The notes under the pieces are model-generated. The model saw nothing but the letters and a program-made list of their open reading frames with translations, ran no database searches and was not told where the DNA came from. This document shows, piece by piece, positions 1 through 8,080 of a stretch of DNA of 64,000 nt (positions are counted from its first letter, which is position 1; each line of letters begins with the position of its first letter). The DNA comes from Prevotella sp. P6B1 (GTDB lineage Bacteria; Bacteroidota; Bacteroidia; Bacteroidales; Bacteroidaceae). The DNA lies in assembly GCF_000702825.1 (NCBI RefSeq), contig NZ_JNKF01000010.1, positions 124,001-188,000 on the forward strand, given 5' to 3'. Made by a program: the position numbers and the translations under genes.

Positions 1-755
1 TGCATATTCTGAGTAATATGTTCGGACTATGGATGTTTGGTTGTGTGATAGAAAACGTCTGGGGGCCGAAAAAATTCCTTTTTTATTACATATCATGCGG
101 TATAGGAGCTGGTTTATTGCAGGAAATCGCACAGTTAGGCCAGTTCTACTTTGCCATCACAGCTCAGGATCCAAGCGTATCATTCGGCGAAATCTTTGCT
201 ATCGGCGAGCAACTGAGCGGTCAGCTCAATACGTGGACCACTATTGGTGCGTCAGGTGCCGTCTATGCAGTCATTCTGGCATTCGGCATGACCTTCCCTA
301 ACGAACGACTGTTTATCATCCCCTTTCCCTTCCCTATCAAAGCTAAATGGTTTGTACTGGGTTATGTCGCCATAGAATTCTTCTCAGCATTAGGTTCAAG
401 CGGCGATGGGGTAGCACATACAGCCCATCTGGGTGGCATGCTCTTCGGATTCCTGATGATTCGTTACTGGAGACGCCATCCAAATTCTGGATTTGATCGT
501 GGTCGTGGTCAGCAGTTCTTTGAGAATCTGAAACGCAACTTTGAGCAGCGCCAGCATCGTAGTGGATATAACAATCCCAATATGCATGCTAATCAAAGCA
601 GTAGTTCCAAAGAGGCTGATATGGAATACAATGCCCGCAAACGACAGAATCAGGAGGAAATAGATGCTATTCTCGACAAAATACGTAAGAGTGGCTATGA
701 TAGTTTGACAAAAGAAGAGAAGAAAAAACTCTTCGACGCAAGTAATCAGTCATGA
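1..755 (+). CDS. Rhomboid-family intramembrane serine protease, 5' end outside window
   Basis: Integral membrane serine protease that cleaves substrates within the bilayer. The open frame runs to the window edge and reads HILSNMFGLWMFG at the start, the conserved rhomboid HxxxNM loop, so the gene begins upstream and the ATG at 18 is internal. The active-site serine lies in GASGAVY and the catalytic histidine in VAHTAHLGGMLFG, both present, so the enzyme should be active. Several hydrophobic helices are visible. The cytoplasmic tail is hydrophilic and ends in a short helical module (EEIDAILDKIRKSGYDSL) like the one attached to many Bacteroidota rhomboids. The stop overlaps the next gene by 4 bp (ATGA), so the two are translationally coupled. 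Family certain; substrate unknown. Confidence 0.9.
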   Translation, partial: HILSNMFGLWMFGCVIENVWGPKKFLFYYISCGIGAGLLQEIAQLGQFYFAITAQDPSVSFGEIFAIGEQLSGQLNTWTTIGASGAVYAVILAFGMTFPNERLFIIPFPFPIKAKWFVLGYVAIEFFSALGSSGDGVAHTAHLGGMLFGFLMIRYWRRHPNSGFDRGRGQQFFENLKRNFEQRQHRSGYNNPNMHANQSSSSKEADMEYNARKRQNQEEIDAILDKIRKSGYDSLTKEEKKKLFDASNQS

Positions 756-1846
756 TTAAACAACTGAAATCCTTTACCATCAACATGATTGCAGGAGCCA
801 ATGTAGCTACTGTCTTGTTGATGATAATGGCTGGATATGCCGATCGTATCAATCCTGTGGAACATCCGATGCTATCGTGCATCGGCATGATCTTTCCTGG
901 GTTTCTGATTGCCAACATGCTATTCCTGTTCTTCTGGCTGACCTTCAAGTGGAAGAAAGCATGGATTCCTATTGTGGGATACATCATTGTTTATGCCCCA
1001 ATAACGCTCTACATGCCCTTACATACAACACAGACAGCCCCCGACGGGTGTATCAAGGTGATTTCCTACAACGTCTGTCAGTATGCTGGCAACAACAAGT
1101 ACGAGCAAGGCTTTGAGAAGATTTACGGATATCTGAAGGAACAGGATGCCGATATAGTTTGCCTACAGGAGGATGTTGACACTTGGCGCAGATACGTCAA
1201 GCAATGGTACGAAAAAATATACCCTTACAACGACACCACCATCTTCAACCCCAACGGCGTATGCAGAAATGGAGTTGGTATACATACCAGATATCCCATT
1301 ATCAAGAAGGAACGCATAGACTATGAGTCATCAGCAAATGGTTCCGTAGCCTATTTCCTGAAAGTAAATAGCGATACCATATTAGTCATCAACAACCATC
1401 TGGAGGGCACTCATCTTTCCACAGAAGACCGTGAGAAATACAAGCAGATGATTAGCGGAAACATGGAGAAAGACACAGCTAAGGCCGAAACCCTGTTTCT
1501 TATAGAGAAACTAGGCAAATACGCTGCGAAACGTGCCCCTGAGGCCGAGGCAGTACATGCATACATCGAAGCCCATCGCCAATACCCGATCATCGTGTGT
1601 GGCGACTTCAACGACAACCCTATTTCCTACTCTCGCCGCACCATTGCACAAGGGTTAACAGACTGCTACCAAACGACAGGAAGAGGTATCGGTTTGTCAT
1701 ATAATCAGAAAGGATTTTTCGTACGAATCGACCACATCTTAGTGTCAGATCACTTTGGTCCATACAACTGCCATATTGATAGTAAAATGGACGCAAGCGA
1801 CCATTATCCTATCATCTGCGCCTTAAAAATGGAAGGTAATCCCTAA
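752..1846 (+). CDS. Membrane-anchored endonuclease/exonuclease/phosphatase (EEP) family protein
   Basis: 364 aa. The first ~105 residues hold three predicted transmembrane segments; the rest is an EEP (DNase I/inositol phosphatase-like) metal-dependent phosphohydrolase domain, probably outside the cytoplasm. Motifs seen: SYNVCQYAG at the domain start, QEDVD (metal-binding Glu), NHLEG (~residue 215), GDFNDNP (~284) and SDHYPI (~348) with the catalytic histidine. The start overlaps the rhomboid stop by 4 bp. Related Bacteroidota proteins are annotated only as EEP family; substrate (lipid phosphate, nucleic acid or other phosphodiester) cannot be told from the sequence. Confidence 0.85.
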   Translation: MIKQLKSFTINMIAGANVATVLLMIMAGYADRINPVEHPMLSCIGMIFPGFLIANMLFLFFWLTFKWKKAWIPIVGYIIVYAPITLYMPLHTTQTAPDGCIKVISYNVCQYAGNNKYEQGFEKIYGYLKEQDADIVCLQEDVDTWRRYVKQWYEKIYPYNDTTIFNPNGVCRNGVGIHTRYPIIKKERIDYESSANGSVAYFLKVNSDTILVINNHLEGTHLSTEDREKYKQMISGNMEKDTAKAETLFLIEKLGKYAAKRAPEAEAVHAYIEAHRQYPIIVCGDFNDNPISYSRRTIAQGLTDCYQTTGRGIGLSYNQKGFFVRIDHILVSDHFGPYNCHIDSKMDASDHYPIICALKMEGNP

Positions 1847-1895
1847 AAATGAGTGATTTTTTGCCAATAAATTTTTCCTTGTGTAAAAAAATGCC

Positions 1896-1903
1896 TATAT
1901 TTG
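1896..1903 (+). promoter_or_regulatory. Promoter -7 box for secDF
   Basis: TATATTTG matches the Bacteroidota -7 consensus TAnnTTTG and is followed by an A/T-rich leader of about 55 nt to the secDF start. A TTG lies about 15 bp upstream, closer than the usual -33 spacing, so only the -7 element is clear. Confidence 0.65.
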
Positions 1904-1960
1904 CACGCTATTTTATACGCGAACAGAAAATAATATAAATATATAATAATTAAAAACAAA

Positions 1961-4900
1961 ATGCAAAACAAAGGAATTGTAAAATTTATCGCAGTGCTTC
2001 TGATTCTCGTGTGCTGCTTCTACCTTTCCTTCTCGTTCGTAACACGCCATTACGAAAGTAAGGCTGCTGCTATGGGTGAAGAGGCAGGTGCGGAGTACCT
2101 CGACTCAATCAACAACGAGAAGGTGTACATGGGTATCTATTCTCTGAAGCAGTGCCGTGAGATGGAGATTGGCCTGGGTCTTGACCTGAAAGGCGGTATG
2201 AACGTAATTCTGGAGGTATCAGTACCTGATGTGGTTGACGTATTGGCTGACCACAAGACAGATGCTGCTTACAAGAAGGCCATGGAACTGGCCAAGAAGG
2301 AAGAAGAGACCAGTCAGAACGACTTCATCTCTCTGTTCGTGAAGTATTGGAAACAAGAAGGCAACGGTCGTCCCCTTGCAGCTATCTTCGCTACCCAGCA
2401 GATGAAGGGCAAGGTTAGCACCTCGTCGAGCGACTCTGAGGTTGAAAACGCACTGCGTACTGAGGTACAGAGTGCCGTTGACAACTCATTCAACGTCGTT
2501 CGTAACCGTATCGATAAGTTCGGTGTTGTTCAGCCAAACATCCAGAAGCTTGAGGGTCAGAGCGGCCGTATCATGGTCGAGATGCCTGGTATTAAGGAGC
2601 CTGAGCGTGTTCGTAAGTTGCTTCAGGGTTCAGCCAACCTTGAGTTCTGGGAGACATACAACTCACAGGAGGTTACTCCTCTGCTGGCTCAGCTGAATCA
2701 GCGCTGGGGTGCTCAGGGCGATGTTGATGCCGATACTACTGCTGTTGACAGCGCTGCCACTGCAGCTGTTGCTGATAGCGCCAAGGCCACTACTGGCGAT
2801 CTGGCTGCTAAGCTGGCTAAGAAGGACAGCAAGGACACCAAGGCTGTTGAGATGGCTAAGAAGCAGAATCCTCTCTTCTCTATCTTCCAGCCCACACAGG
2901 GTAACACCCTCGCTGTAGTTGGTTATGCTAATGCTCGCGATACCGCCGAGATTAACAAGATTATCTACTCTGAACTTGCTGGTCGTATCTTCCCTGCAGA
3001 GTTGAAGCTCCGCTGGGGTGCTAAGCCTGAGGACTTCGGAGGACAGAATACCAAGGGTGATATCTTTGAGCTCTATGCTCTGAAGATTACAGAACCTTCA
3101 GGTCGTGCTCCACTGGAGGGTGACGTGATTACTTCTTCTAAGGACGACTTCGACCAGATGGGTCACCCCTCTGTATCAATGCAGATGAACTCTGACGGTG
3201 CTCGTCGCTGGAGCCAGATTACCAAGCAGAACATCGGTAAGGCCGTAGCTATCGTGCTCGATGACGCCGTTTATTCTGCTCCTCGTATCCTCACTCAGAT
3301 CGATGGTGGTAACTCACAGATTACTGGTAACTTCACCATCGAGGACACCAAGGACTTGGCAAACACACTGAACTCTGGTAAGATGCCAGCTCCTACCCGT
3401 ATCGTACAGGAGGAGGTTGTAGGTCCTTCACTGGGTGCTCAGTCTATCCAGCAGGGTATCATCTCATTCATCGTAGCCTTCGTGCTGCTGATGATCTACA
3501 TGATTATGCTTTACGGCTTCGTTCCAGGTATCCTCTCAGATATCGCTCTGCTGTTCAACCTGTTCTTCACACTGGGTATCCTCACATCGTTCCAGGCTGC
3601 TCTTACAATGCCTGGTATCGCCGGTATCGTACTGACACTGGGTACTGCTGTGGATGCTAACGTGCTTATCTACGAGCGTATCAAGGAAGAGCTGAAGAAG
3701 GGTCTGGGTGTAAAAGAGGCTCTGAACAAGGGTTACTCTAACGCTTTCAGCGCCATCTTCGACTCTAACTTCACATCACTGATCACAGGTATCATCCTGC
3801 TCTACTTCGGTACAGGTCCTGTTAAGGGCTTCGCTACCACATGGATCATCGGTATCGTGATTTCATTCTTCACAGCCGTTTACCTCACTCGTGTGGCTTA
3901 CGATGCAATGCTTTCTAAGGACAAGTGGACTAACCTCACCTTCGTAACAGGTTACTCTAAGAACCTGATGCAGAACGCCAAGTTCAACTTCATGGGTTCT
4001 TATAAGAAGTCTTACACTATCTGGATTGTATTTGCAATTATCTGCTGCATTTCGTTCTATGTTCGTGGTTTGAGCCAGAGTATTGACTTCACTGGTGGTC
4101 GCAACTATGTTGTAACACTCGACAAGCAGACTCCTGTTGAGGATGTTCGTAAGGCTATGGCTGGTGCATTCATCAACACTATCGGCGAGAAGGCTAACCA
4201 GGAGGCTAACACATCTGTTATCGCCCTGGGTACTGATGGCAAGACCGTTCGTATCTCTACCAACTGGGATATCGAGTCAAACAATCCTGAGGTTGACGAC
4301 AAGGCTGAGACAATCCTGTTCAACTCTCTGAAGAAGGCTGGTCTTGTTAGTCAGGAGAGCGCAGATAAGTTCAAGAATCCTGATGTTCGCGAGGGTGGTT
4401 CAATCATCAGCTCTGCTAAGGTTGGTCCTTCAGTAGCTAAGGATATCACTCGCGGTGCTTACATCAGTGTAGCAATCGCTCTGTTTGCTATCTTCTTCTA
4501 CATCCTGCTCCGCTTCCGCAACATGGCATTCTCTATTGGTGCTGTTGCTGCTCTGGCTCTCGATGCTCTGCTCGTAATCGGTGTTTACTCACTGTGCTGG
4601 GGTTGGGTTCCAATGTCGCTCGAGATCGACCAGGTATTCATCGGAGCTATCCTGACCGTTGTAGGTTACTCTATCAACGATAAGGTGGTAGTATTCGACC
4701 GTATCCGTGAGAACCTCGGTCTGTATGGCAAGCGCGATCGTCAGCAGCTGTTCAACGACTCACTGAACCAGACACTGGCTCGTACCATCAACACCTCTGT
4801 AACCACACTGATCGTGCTGTTGGCTATCTTCATCCTCGGTGGTGATAGCATCCGCTCGTTCTCTCTGGCTATGATTCTGGGTGTTGTATTCGGTACCCTG

Positions 4901-4990
4901 AGTTCGCTCTTCATCGCTGCTCCTACAGCATTCCTTTGGATGGGTCGTACCATCAAGGAGGACGAAGTAGAGGTTGCTGAGCAGAAGTAA
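1961..4990 (+). CDS. secDF: Protein translocase subunit SecDF (fused)
   Basis: 1009 aa fusion of SecD and SecF, the proton-driven accessory of the SecYEG translocon in the inner membrane. SecD half: N-terminal membrane segment (~7-27), the conserved LDLKGGMN motif (~74-81), a large periplasmic P1 region, then a six-helix block near 500-660. SecF half begins near 670 and carries SIDFTGGRN (~706-714) and its own six-helix block. The fusion is the normal arrangement in Bacteroidota. Odd point: residues ~247-300 form an Ala/Asp/Thr/Lys-rich low-complexity insert in the periplasmic part of SecD. Monocistronic, with its own promoter and terminator. Confidence 0.97.
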   Translation: MQNKGIVKFIAVLLILVCCFYLSFSFVTRHYESKAAAMGEEAGAEYLDSINNEKVYMGIYSLKQCREMEIGLGLDLKGGMNVILEVSVPDVVDVLADHKTDAAYKKAMELAKKEEETSQNDFISLFVKYWKQEGNGRPLAAIFATQQMKGKVSTSSSDSEVENALRTEVQSAVDNSFNVVRNRIDKFGVVQPNIQKLEGQSGRIMVEMPGIKEPERVRKLLQGSANLEFWETYNSQEVTPLLAQLNQRWGAQGDVDADTTAVDSAATAAVADSAKATTGDLAAKLAKKDSKDTKAVEMAKKQNPLFSIFQPTQGNTLAVVGYANARDTAEINKIIYSELAGRIFPAELKLRWGAKPEDFGGQNTKGDIFELYALKITEPSGRAPLEGDVITSSKDDFDQMGHPSVSMQMNSDGARRWSQITKQNIGKAVAIVLDDAVYSAPRILTQIDGGNSQITGNFTIEDTKDLANTLNSGKMPAPTRIVQEEVVGPSLGAQSIQQGIISFIVAFVLLMIYMIMLYGFVPGILSDIALLFNLFFTLGILTSFQAALTMPGIAGIVLTLGTAVDANVLIYERIKEELKKGLGVKEALNKGYSNAFSAIFDSNFTSLITGIILLYFGTGPVKGFATTWIIGIVISFFTAVYLTRVAYDAMLSKDKWTNLTFVTGYSKNLMQNAKFNFMGSYKKSYTIWIVFAIICCISFYVRGLSQSIDFTGGRNYVVTLDKQTPVEDVRKAMAGAFINTIGEKANQEANTSVIALGTDGKTVRISTNWDIESNNPEVDDKAETILFNSLKKAGLVSQESADKFKNPDVREGGSIISSAKVGPSVAKDITRGAYISVAIALFAIFFYILLRFRNMAFSIGAVAALALDALLVIGVYSLCWGWVPMSLEIDQVFIGAILTVVGYSINDKVVVFDRIRENLGLYGKRDRQQLFNDSLNQTLARTINTSVTTLIVLLAIFILGGDSIRSFSLAMILGVVFGTLSSLFIAAPTAFLWMGRTIKEDEVEVAEQK

Positions 4991-5007
4991 ACATACTCAT
5001 CGCATAT

Positions 5008-5047
5008 AAAAAAGAGCTGCGTTCCTGATGGAATGCAGCTCTTTTTT
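5008..5047 (+). terminator. Rho-independent terminator after secDF
   Basis: Stem GAGCTGCGTTCC / GGAATGCAGCTC (one G-T pair) with loop TGAT, flanked by an A-run on the left and a T-run on the right, so it could work in both directions. Lies 17 bp after the secDF stop and just beyond the 3' end of the minus-strand tRNA. Confidence 0.85.
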
Positions 5048-5049
5048 CG

Positions 5050-5121
5050 TACCCCGACCGCGAATCGAACGCGGAACTAAGTCTTAGGAGGACCTTGTTA
5101 TATCCATTTAACTATCAGGGC
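5050..5121 (-). tRNA. tRNA-Arg (anticodon CCT)
   Basis: On the minus strand, acceptor stem GCCCTGA pairs with TCGGGGT, discriminator A; the T arm contains GTTCGATTC; the anticodon stem AGGTC/GACTT closes the loop CTCCTAA, giving anticodon CCT (reads AGG, arginine). CCA is not encoded. 72 nt. Confidence 0.9.
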
Positions 5122-5170
5122 GCGTGTTCTTTCGTGTGCAAAGGTACGAGATTTTTAGCAATCAGCCAAA

Positions 5171-7981
5171 CTATTGGGCGAATTTTTGATTGAAATAGTC
5201 GAATTGAGCATACGAAGATGTCTGGCTCTTAGCAGACGTTTTGCCTGTAGGAATGTAATTAAACAGTCCAACCCGGATACCTTTCCAATAACCGCCGCGC
5301 ATGGCGAATGCCGAACCAGCAGGCTGATAATGCTCTCCATCTATACTATAATAAAATAGGTGGCGATTCTGCTGGCAATCGTTAGTTACCTTGAACCACA
5401 CTTCCTGATAGCTACCCTTGGCGATGAGCTTACGCTGTCCACCAAACTCGGTAAACACACCATCCTTACACAGCCCTACCCCACAGAACAACTTACCTGA
5501 GCAGAAAAGTCCTGCATAACTGTCACCTTTAATGCTTACCTTGGTAATGCTCTCACTCTGATAGCCAATCACCTTCTGAGTAAGCATATTGCGGACCTGT
5601 TTCAAGCTATCGGCAGGCATGGCTTTAAGTGTGAGCCAACCTTTACGATCGATGAGATTCCAATGCGTATCAACCGGATTATGATTCCATTGCCAATGCA
5701 GTCCTAAGGCGCCATTAAAGTCGTCACAGGTCTGGAAACTGGCAGTTCCTACCGAAGAAACAGGCTTTTTCCAGGCAGTCACAGGTTCGCCTATACCGTT
5801 CTTATCATAATCGACACCTATCACAGGCCAATCGGCTTCCCAACGAGCCGGTTGTAGATGAACCACACGACCTAATACTGGTGTTTCCTGAAAGTGGAAG
5901 AACCACCACGAGCCATCAGGCGCATCGACCAAAGCACCTTGGTGAGGACCATTAATAGTAGTTGAACCCTGCTCTAACACAACACGACGCTCATAGGGAC
6001 CATAGATGTTACGTGCACGTAACACCGTCTGCCAACCTGTACCAACACCTCCCTCCGGGATAATCAGATAGTACCAGCCATTGCGCTTCATAAACTTAGT
6101 ACCCTCAGCGACAGGACCTTCATACACCGTTTTCCCCTCATCAAGCAATGTTTTGCCATCGGGCGACATGCGATGCACAATAATAGGACCAGCGCCATGC
6201 TGACTGCGCCCTAAATAAGCCTGTCCGTCCTCGTCCCAGAACGGACAAGGGTCTTCCCACTTAGCCACACGCTTCACCAGATGCAGCGGTGCCCAAGGCC
6301 CCGCAGGATTAGTGGCAGTTGACATATAGAGCCCTTCATCGGGTGTACAGAAATAAACGTAGTACAATCCATTGTGATAGCGAATGCTGGGTGCCCACGA
6401 GCCGCCAGCGTAATGCTGATTGGTATCCCAGCCAGGCTCGTTAAAACGACGATATATCTGAGAAATATAACGCCAGTTCACCATATCGTCACTCTCCAGC
6501 ACCTGCATACCCATAAAATGAAAATCAGAAGCCACCATATAGAATTTGTTACCTACACGAATCACATCAGGATCAGAAAAATCGGCATTCAACACAGGAT
6601 TACGATAGGTTCCATCACCTTGATCGCCCCACCCCTCGGTATCAACTGCTACAAAATCTGGACGCACATCCTCATCAATCGTAGATACACGGATATTTGA
6701 GAACTGCACATCACGTGCATGGCGCACAAAGAAGCCTTTGGCTGGCAGATTGCCCCACATCGTGGCCTCTGGGTAGCTGGCAGCTTTTTCATCGGCGATA
6801 GAATCGGCAATTTCGGCTAATTGAGTCGTTTTTACCCCACCTTTATGATGCAAAGATATATTAGACAGGTACACATGACGAACGGGATGACCAGGCAATC
6901 CTGTAATAGAACACCCCATAGAACCGGCATTGCGAATCTGAATATTGTTGATATGCACACCATCTATCGAGCCTACATGATTGATATGCTGCCCAGTTTT
7001 ATAGCCACGTCCACGATGGCCCAAGCGCACAAAGATCGGCGATTCGGTCCCTTCGATGGTGAAATCGGCAATTGTCACATTCTCGAGTACACCGCCATCC
7101 ACAATCTCAAGCGAGATAGCCGATGAACCAATCCACTGTCCAAAGAACTTCTCCTGCTGGTCGTAGCTAGGCTTTACCACAATGCCGCTGATATTGATAT
7201 TGCGGAAGCCACCATTGGTCTCGGTACCCAATTTAACAGCATTGCAATGGCTCGACACCACACAATCGCTGATGCGCACGTTTTCACAAAGACGAGGCGA
7301 AGTACTCTTCAATGTGATACCATCATCATCGCTATCAGCTATCATGCCACGCACAATCACCTCGTGACAGCCATCAATATCCAACGCGTCATTATTATAG
7401 TTATTCCGATTAAAAACCTTGATTCCATCGATTGTCAAACGATCACACGCCAGATAATGCTGCATCCAACAACCCGAATTACGCAAGGTAACACCTCGCA
7501 CCAGCAAATCTTGACTCTGAATAAACCGCAGCAGATGCGGACGGGTGATACCTTCATCATTCCAAGAGAGTTTCTTAAAGGCACGTCCACGACCATCTAT
7601 CGTTCCCAAGCCATCTATTGATACATCTTTAACACCATCCGCATAAATGAGTTGAATGGTTGTTGTCTGAGTTCGAAGGGATAAATAGTCAGATTTCATC
7701 GGGATGTAATCTGCTAATCTGGTACTACCATAAAGCGTGGCCCCCTGCTCCAGATAAAGATGCACATGACTCCTTAATACAATTGTACCTATCTTATATG
7801 AACCGGCAGGTACGATAACTCTACCACCTCCATGCGCCGCACATTGGTCTATCGCCTTCTGAACAGGCAGGGTACTGAGCACTGTGGTGTCGTTTACGGC
7901 GCCATAAGCCAACACATTATAATCGGCTGCATACGCAGATGCTGCGCACAAAGACAACCAAATAGTTACAATTACTTTCAT
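5171..7981 (-). CDS. GH28-GH43 fusion glycoside hydrolase, secreted
   Basis: 936 aa from the ATG at 7981, chosen because it gives a clean signal peptide (MKVIVTIWLSLCAASAYA); the frame also opens at 8002, but a promoter box lies between the two. Residues ~20-445 are a GH28 right-handed beta-helix (polygalacturonase/rhamnogalacturonase type): NND (~196-198), DSDDDG (~216-221) and SHCNAVKLGTE (His ~245) match the NxD, DD and H catalytic positions. Residues ~460-790 are a GH43 five-blade propeller with the catalytic-base motif DFSDPDVI (~467-474), WEDPCPFWDEDG and EGTKFM. The last ~140 residues resemble the beta-sandwich of GH43 xylosidases/arabinofuranosidases. Likely cuts a pectic backbone and removes neutral side sugars. 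Exact bonds not deducible. Confidence 0.88.
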   Translation of the reverse strand: MKVIVTIWLSLCAASAYAADYNVLAYGAVNDTTVLSTLPVQKAIDQCAAHGGGRVIVPAGSYKIGTIVLRSHVHLYLEQGATLYGSTRLADYIPMKSDYLSLRTQTTTIQLIYADGVKDVSIDGLGTIDGRGRAFKKLSWNDEGITRPHLLRFIQSQDLLVRGVTLRNSGCWMQHYLACDRLTIDGIKVFNRNNYNNDALDIDGCHEVIVRGMIADSDDDGITLKSTSPRLCENVRISDCVVSSHCNAVKLGTETNGGFRNINISGIVVKPSYDQQEKFFGQWIGSSAISLEIVDGGVLENVTIADFTIEGTESPIFVRLGHRGRGYKTGQHINHVGSIDGVHINNIQIRNAGSMGCSITGLPGHPVRHVYLSNISLHHKGGVKTTQLAEIADSIADEKAASYPEATMWGNLPAKGFFVRHARDVQFSNIRVSTIDEDVRPDFVAVDTEGWGDQGDGTYRNPVLNADFSDPDVIRVGNKFYMVASDFHFMGMQVLESDDMVNWRYISQIYRRFNEPGWDTNQHYAGGSWAPSIRYHNGLYYVYFCTPDEGLYMSTATNPAGPWAPLHLVKRVAKWEDPCPFWDEDGQAYLGRSQHGAGPIIVHRMSPDGKTLLDEGKTVYEGPVAEGTKFMKRNGWYYLIIPEGGVGTGWQTVLRARNIYGPYERRVVLEQGSTTINGPHQGALVDAPDGSWWFFHFQETPVLGRVVHLQPARWEADWPVIGVDYDKNGIGEPVTAWKKPVSSVGTASFQTCDDFNGALGLHWQWNHNPVDTHWNLIDRKGWLTLKAMPADSLKQVRNMLTQKVIGYQSESITKVSIKGDSYAGLFCSGKLFCGVGLCKDGVFTEFGGQRKLIAKGSYQEVWFKVTNDCQQNRHLFYYSIDGEHYQPAGSAFAMRGGYWKGIRVGLFNYIPTGKTSAKSQTSSYAQFDYFNQKFAQ

Positions 7982-7989
7982 ATATGTTG

Positions 7990-7997
7990 CAAAGTTA
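7990..7997 (-). promoter_or_regulatory. Promoter -7 box for the GH28-GH43 gene
   Basis: TAACTTTG on the minus strand, 8 bp before the ATG at 7981, so the predicted leader is only a few nucleotides. It is divergent from the box at 8041. Confidence 0.6.
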
Positions 7998-8040
7998 AAC
8001 ATTTCCCGTCAAAAAGCTCATATAAAACTGATTATTTTAC

Positions 8041-8048
8041 TAACTTTG
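8041..8048 (+). promoter_or_regulatory. Promoter -7 box for the GH43 gene
   Basis: TAACTTTG followed by CA, 32 bp before the ATG at 8081. Divergent from the box for the GH28-GH43 gene 43 bp away, so both enzymes share one ~80-bp control region. Confidence 0.65.
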
Positions 8049-8080
8049 CACATATTTTTTCACAAAACACAATCAACAAA

